Both the position numbers and the translations under genes were made by a program. The notes beneath the pieces are model-generated. The model saw only the letters and a program-made list of their open reading frames with translations, was not told the origin of the DNA and ran no database searches. A stretch of DNA of 44,447 bases from Bacteroidota bacterium (GTDB taxonomy: Bacteria > Bacteroidota > Bacteroidia > UKL13-3): the NCBI GenBank assembly GCA_947459075.1, contig CANHBJ010000005.1:1-44447 (forward strand), in the 5' to 3' direction. Shown here piece by piece: positions 43,865 through 44,447 of this stretch. Positions within the stretch are counted from its first letter, which is position 1. Every line of letters starts with the position of its first letter.

Positions 43865-44447
43865 TTAATCGTTATTTATTACCAATTTTTTTACCCTTGT
43901 TTTATGGCTTGATTTAATTCGTAAAGTGTACATGCCATTTTTAAATTGACTAATATTTATCTTAACATGAGGCATTTGGAATTTGTATGTTTCTTCAAAT
44001 ACCAATTGACCTTTGTTGTTATATAAGTAAACGGTTGATGGTTGATAAGGGTTGCCTAAAGCTATATTTAATTCCTTTTGCGCAGGATTAGGCCATATGT
44101 TTATTTCGTTTTCTGCAATTGCTTCAATATTTATACCCGTGTATTCCACTGCCATTAATTTATTTAGCTCATTCCATAAAATGGTATCAAAAGTTATTGG
44201 AACTAGTTCTCCTCCATTAGCTGCATTGCCCATTCTAATTACCACAATGTTTCTTTCAGGCCATACATATATTTTCTGGTCGTTTTTACCCAATGCCATT
44301 AACAAACCATCTGGAGCTGGAGGGCAAATTTTACCTTGAAATGTGAGTGTGGATGCGGGTAATTTAAAACTGCTTTTTCCGTTTAACCACCACAAATAAC
44401 CATAAGCTTGGTTGTATGGCTGAGATGTATTGGTCATTTGGTTATAA
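43865..44447 (-). CDS. Serine hydrolase (beta-lactamase family) with T9SS sorting domain, 3' part only
   Basis: The frame is open to the window edge on the minus strand, so the N-terminal catalytic part is outside. The visible 194 residues begin with the last part of a class C beta-lactamase-like domain (YGYLWWLNG, then LMALGKNDQKIYVWPERNIVVIRMG, like the C-terminal strands of such hydrolases). After a short linker comes a T9SS type-A sorting domain (INIWPNPAQKELNIAL to GMYTLRIKSSHKTRVKKLVI). It should be exported through the T9SS. The substrate is unknown because the SxxK motif is not in view. Confidence 0.75.
   Translation of the reverse strand, partial: YNQMTNTSQPYNQAYGYLWWLNGKSSFKLPASTLTFQGKICPPAPDGLLMALGKNDQKIYVWPERNIVVIRMGNAANGGELVPITFDTILWNELNKLMAVEYTGINIEAIAENEINIWPNPAQKELNIALGNPYQPSTVYLYNNKGQLVFEETYKFQMPHVKINISQFKNGMYTLRIKSSHKTRVKKLVINND

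Noticed and set aside
1-44447. CRISPR arrays, tRNA or rRNA genes, insertion sequences
   Set aside because: No regularly spaced repeats, cloverleaf with CCA-type end, rRNA-like stretch or transposase was recognised on either strand.

Overview
The window is AT-rich bacterial chromosome from a member of the Bacteroidota; genus cannot be fixed from what is visible. The evidence for the phylum is: two exported proteins with C-terminal type IX secretion (T9SS) sorting domains, a T9SS plug protein gene, DUF1573 proteins, and several promoters of the Bacteroidota form TTTG-N19-21-TAnnTTTG. No rRNA, tRNA, CRISPR array or insertion sequence was seen. Most genes are housekeeping or envelope functions in short operons.

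Layout. 1-5.4 kb: the end of an SbtA-type bicarbonate transporter, a PhoD-like protein that has lost most of its metal ligands, and a minus-strand pair of ABC-F ATPase and T9SS plug. 5.5-10.3 kb (plus): aminotransferase and omega-amidase genes overlapping by 4 nt, a double-DUF1573 lipid-free exported protein, and an HtrA/DegP protease with a clear promoter. 10.4-13.6 kb (minus): umuC and umuD with a palindromic operator candidate, a START-like protein whose stop codon is the loop of its own terminator, and upp. 13.8-16.2 kb (plus): beta-CASP MBL ribonuclease-like enzyme and an EamA transporter. 16.2-20.9 kb (minus): a 1193-residue TraB/GumN protein followed by an intact PhoD phosphatase. 21.0-27.8 kb (plus): a truncated CobW-type metallochaperone remnant, a small exported Cys/His protein, and a tripartite RND efflux operon. 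28.1-34.4 kb (plus): a DUF2231 membrane protein, a three-gene SMC / kleisin-like / KITE-like operon ending in a 17-bp GC-rich hairpin, and a DUF808 membrane protein. 34.6-44.4 kb (minus): a T9SS-exported M36 metallopeptidase, the sufBCDSE-sufT iron-sulfur assembly cluster, and the end of a T9SS-exported serine hydrolase.

The best candidate for a little-described system is the operon at 28783-33189. It looks like a MukBEF/MksBEF/Wadjet-type condensin but has the gene order SMC, kleisin, KITE, a short 886-residue SMC with no sizeable hinge, a non-standard ABC signature, and no adjacent nuclease (JetD/MksG). Other points worth attention are the PhoD-like pseudoenzyme, the oversized TraB protein, very short or absent mRNA leaders implied by promoter positions, and several palindromes placed at likely control points.
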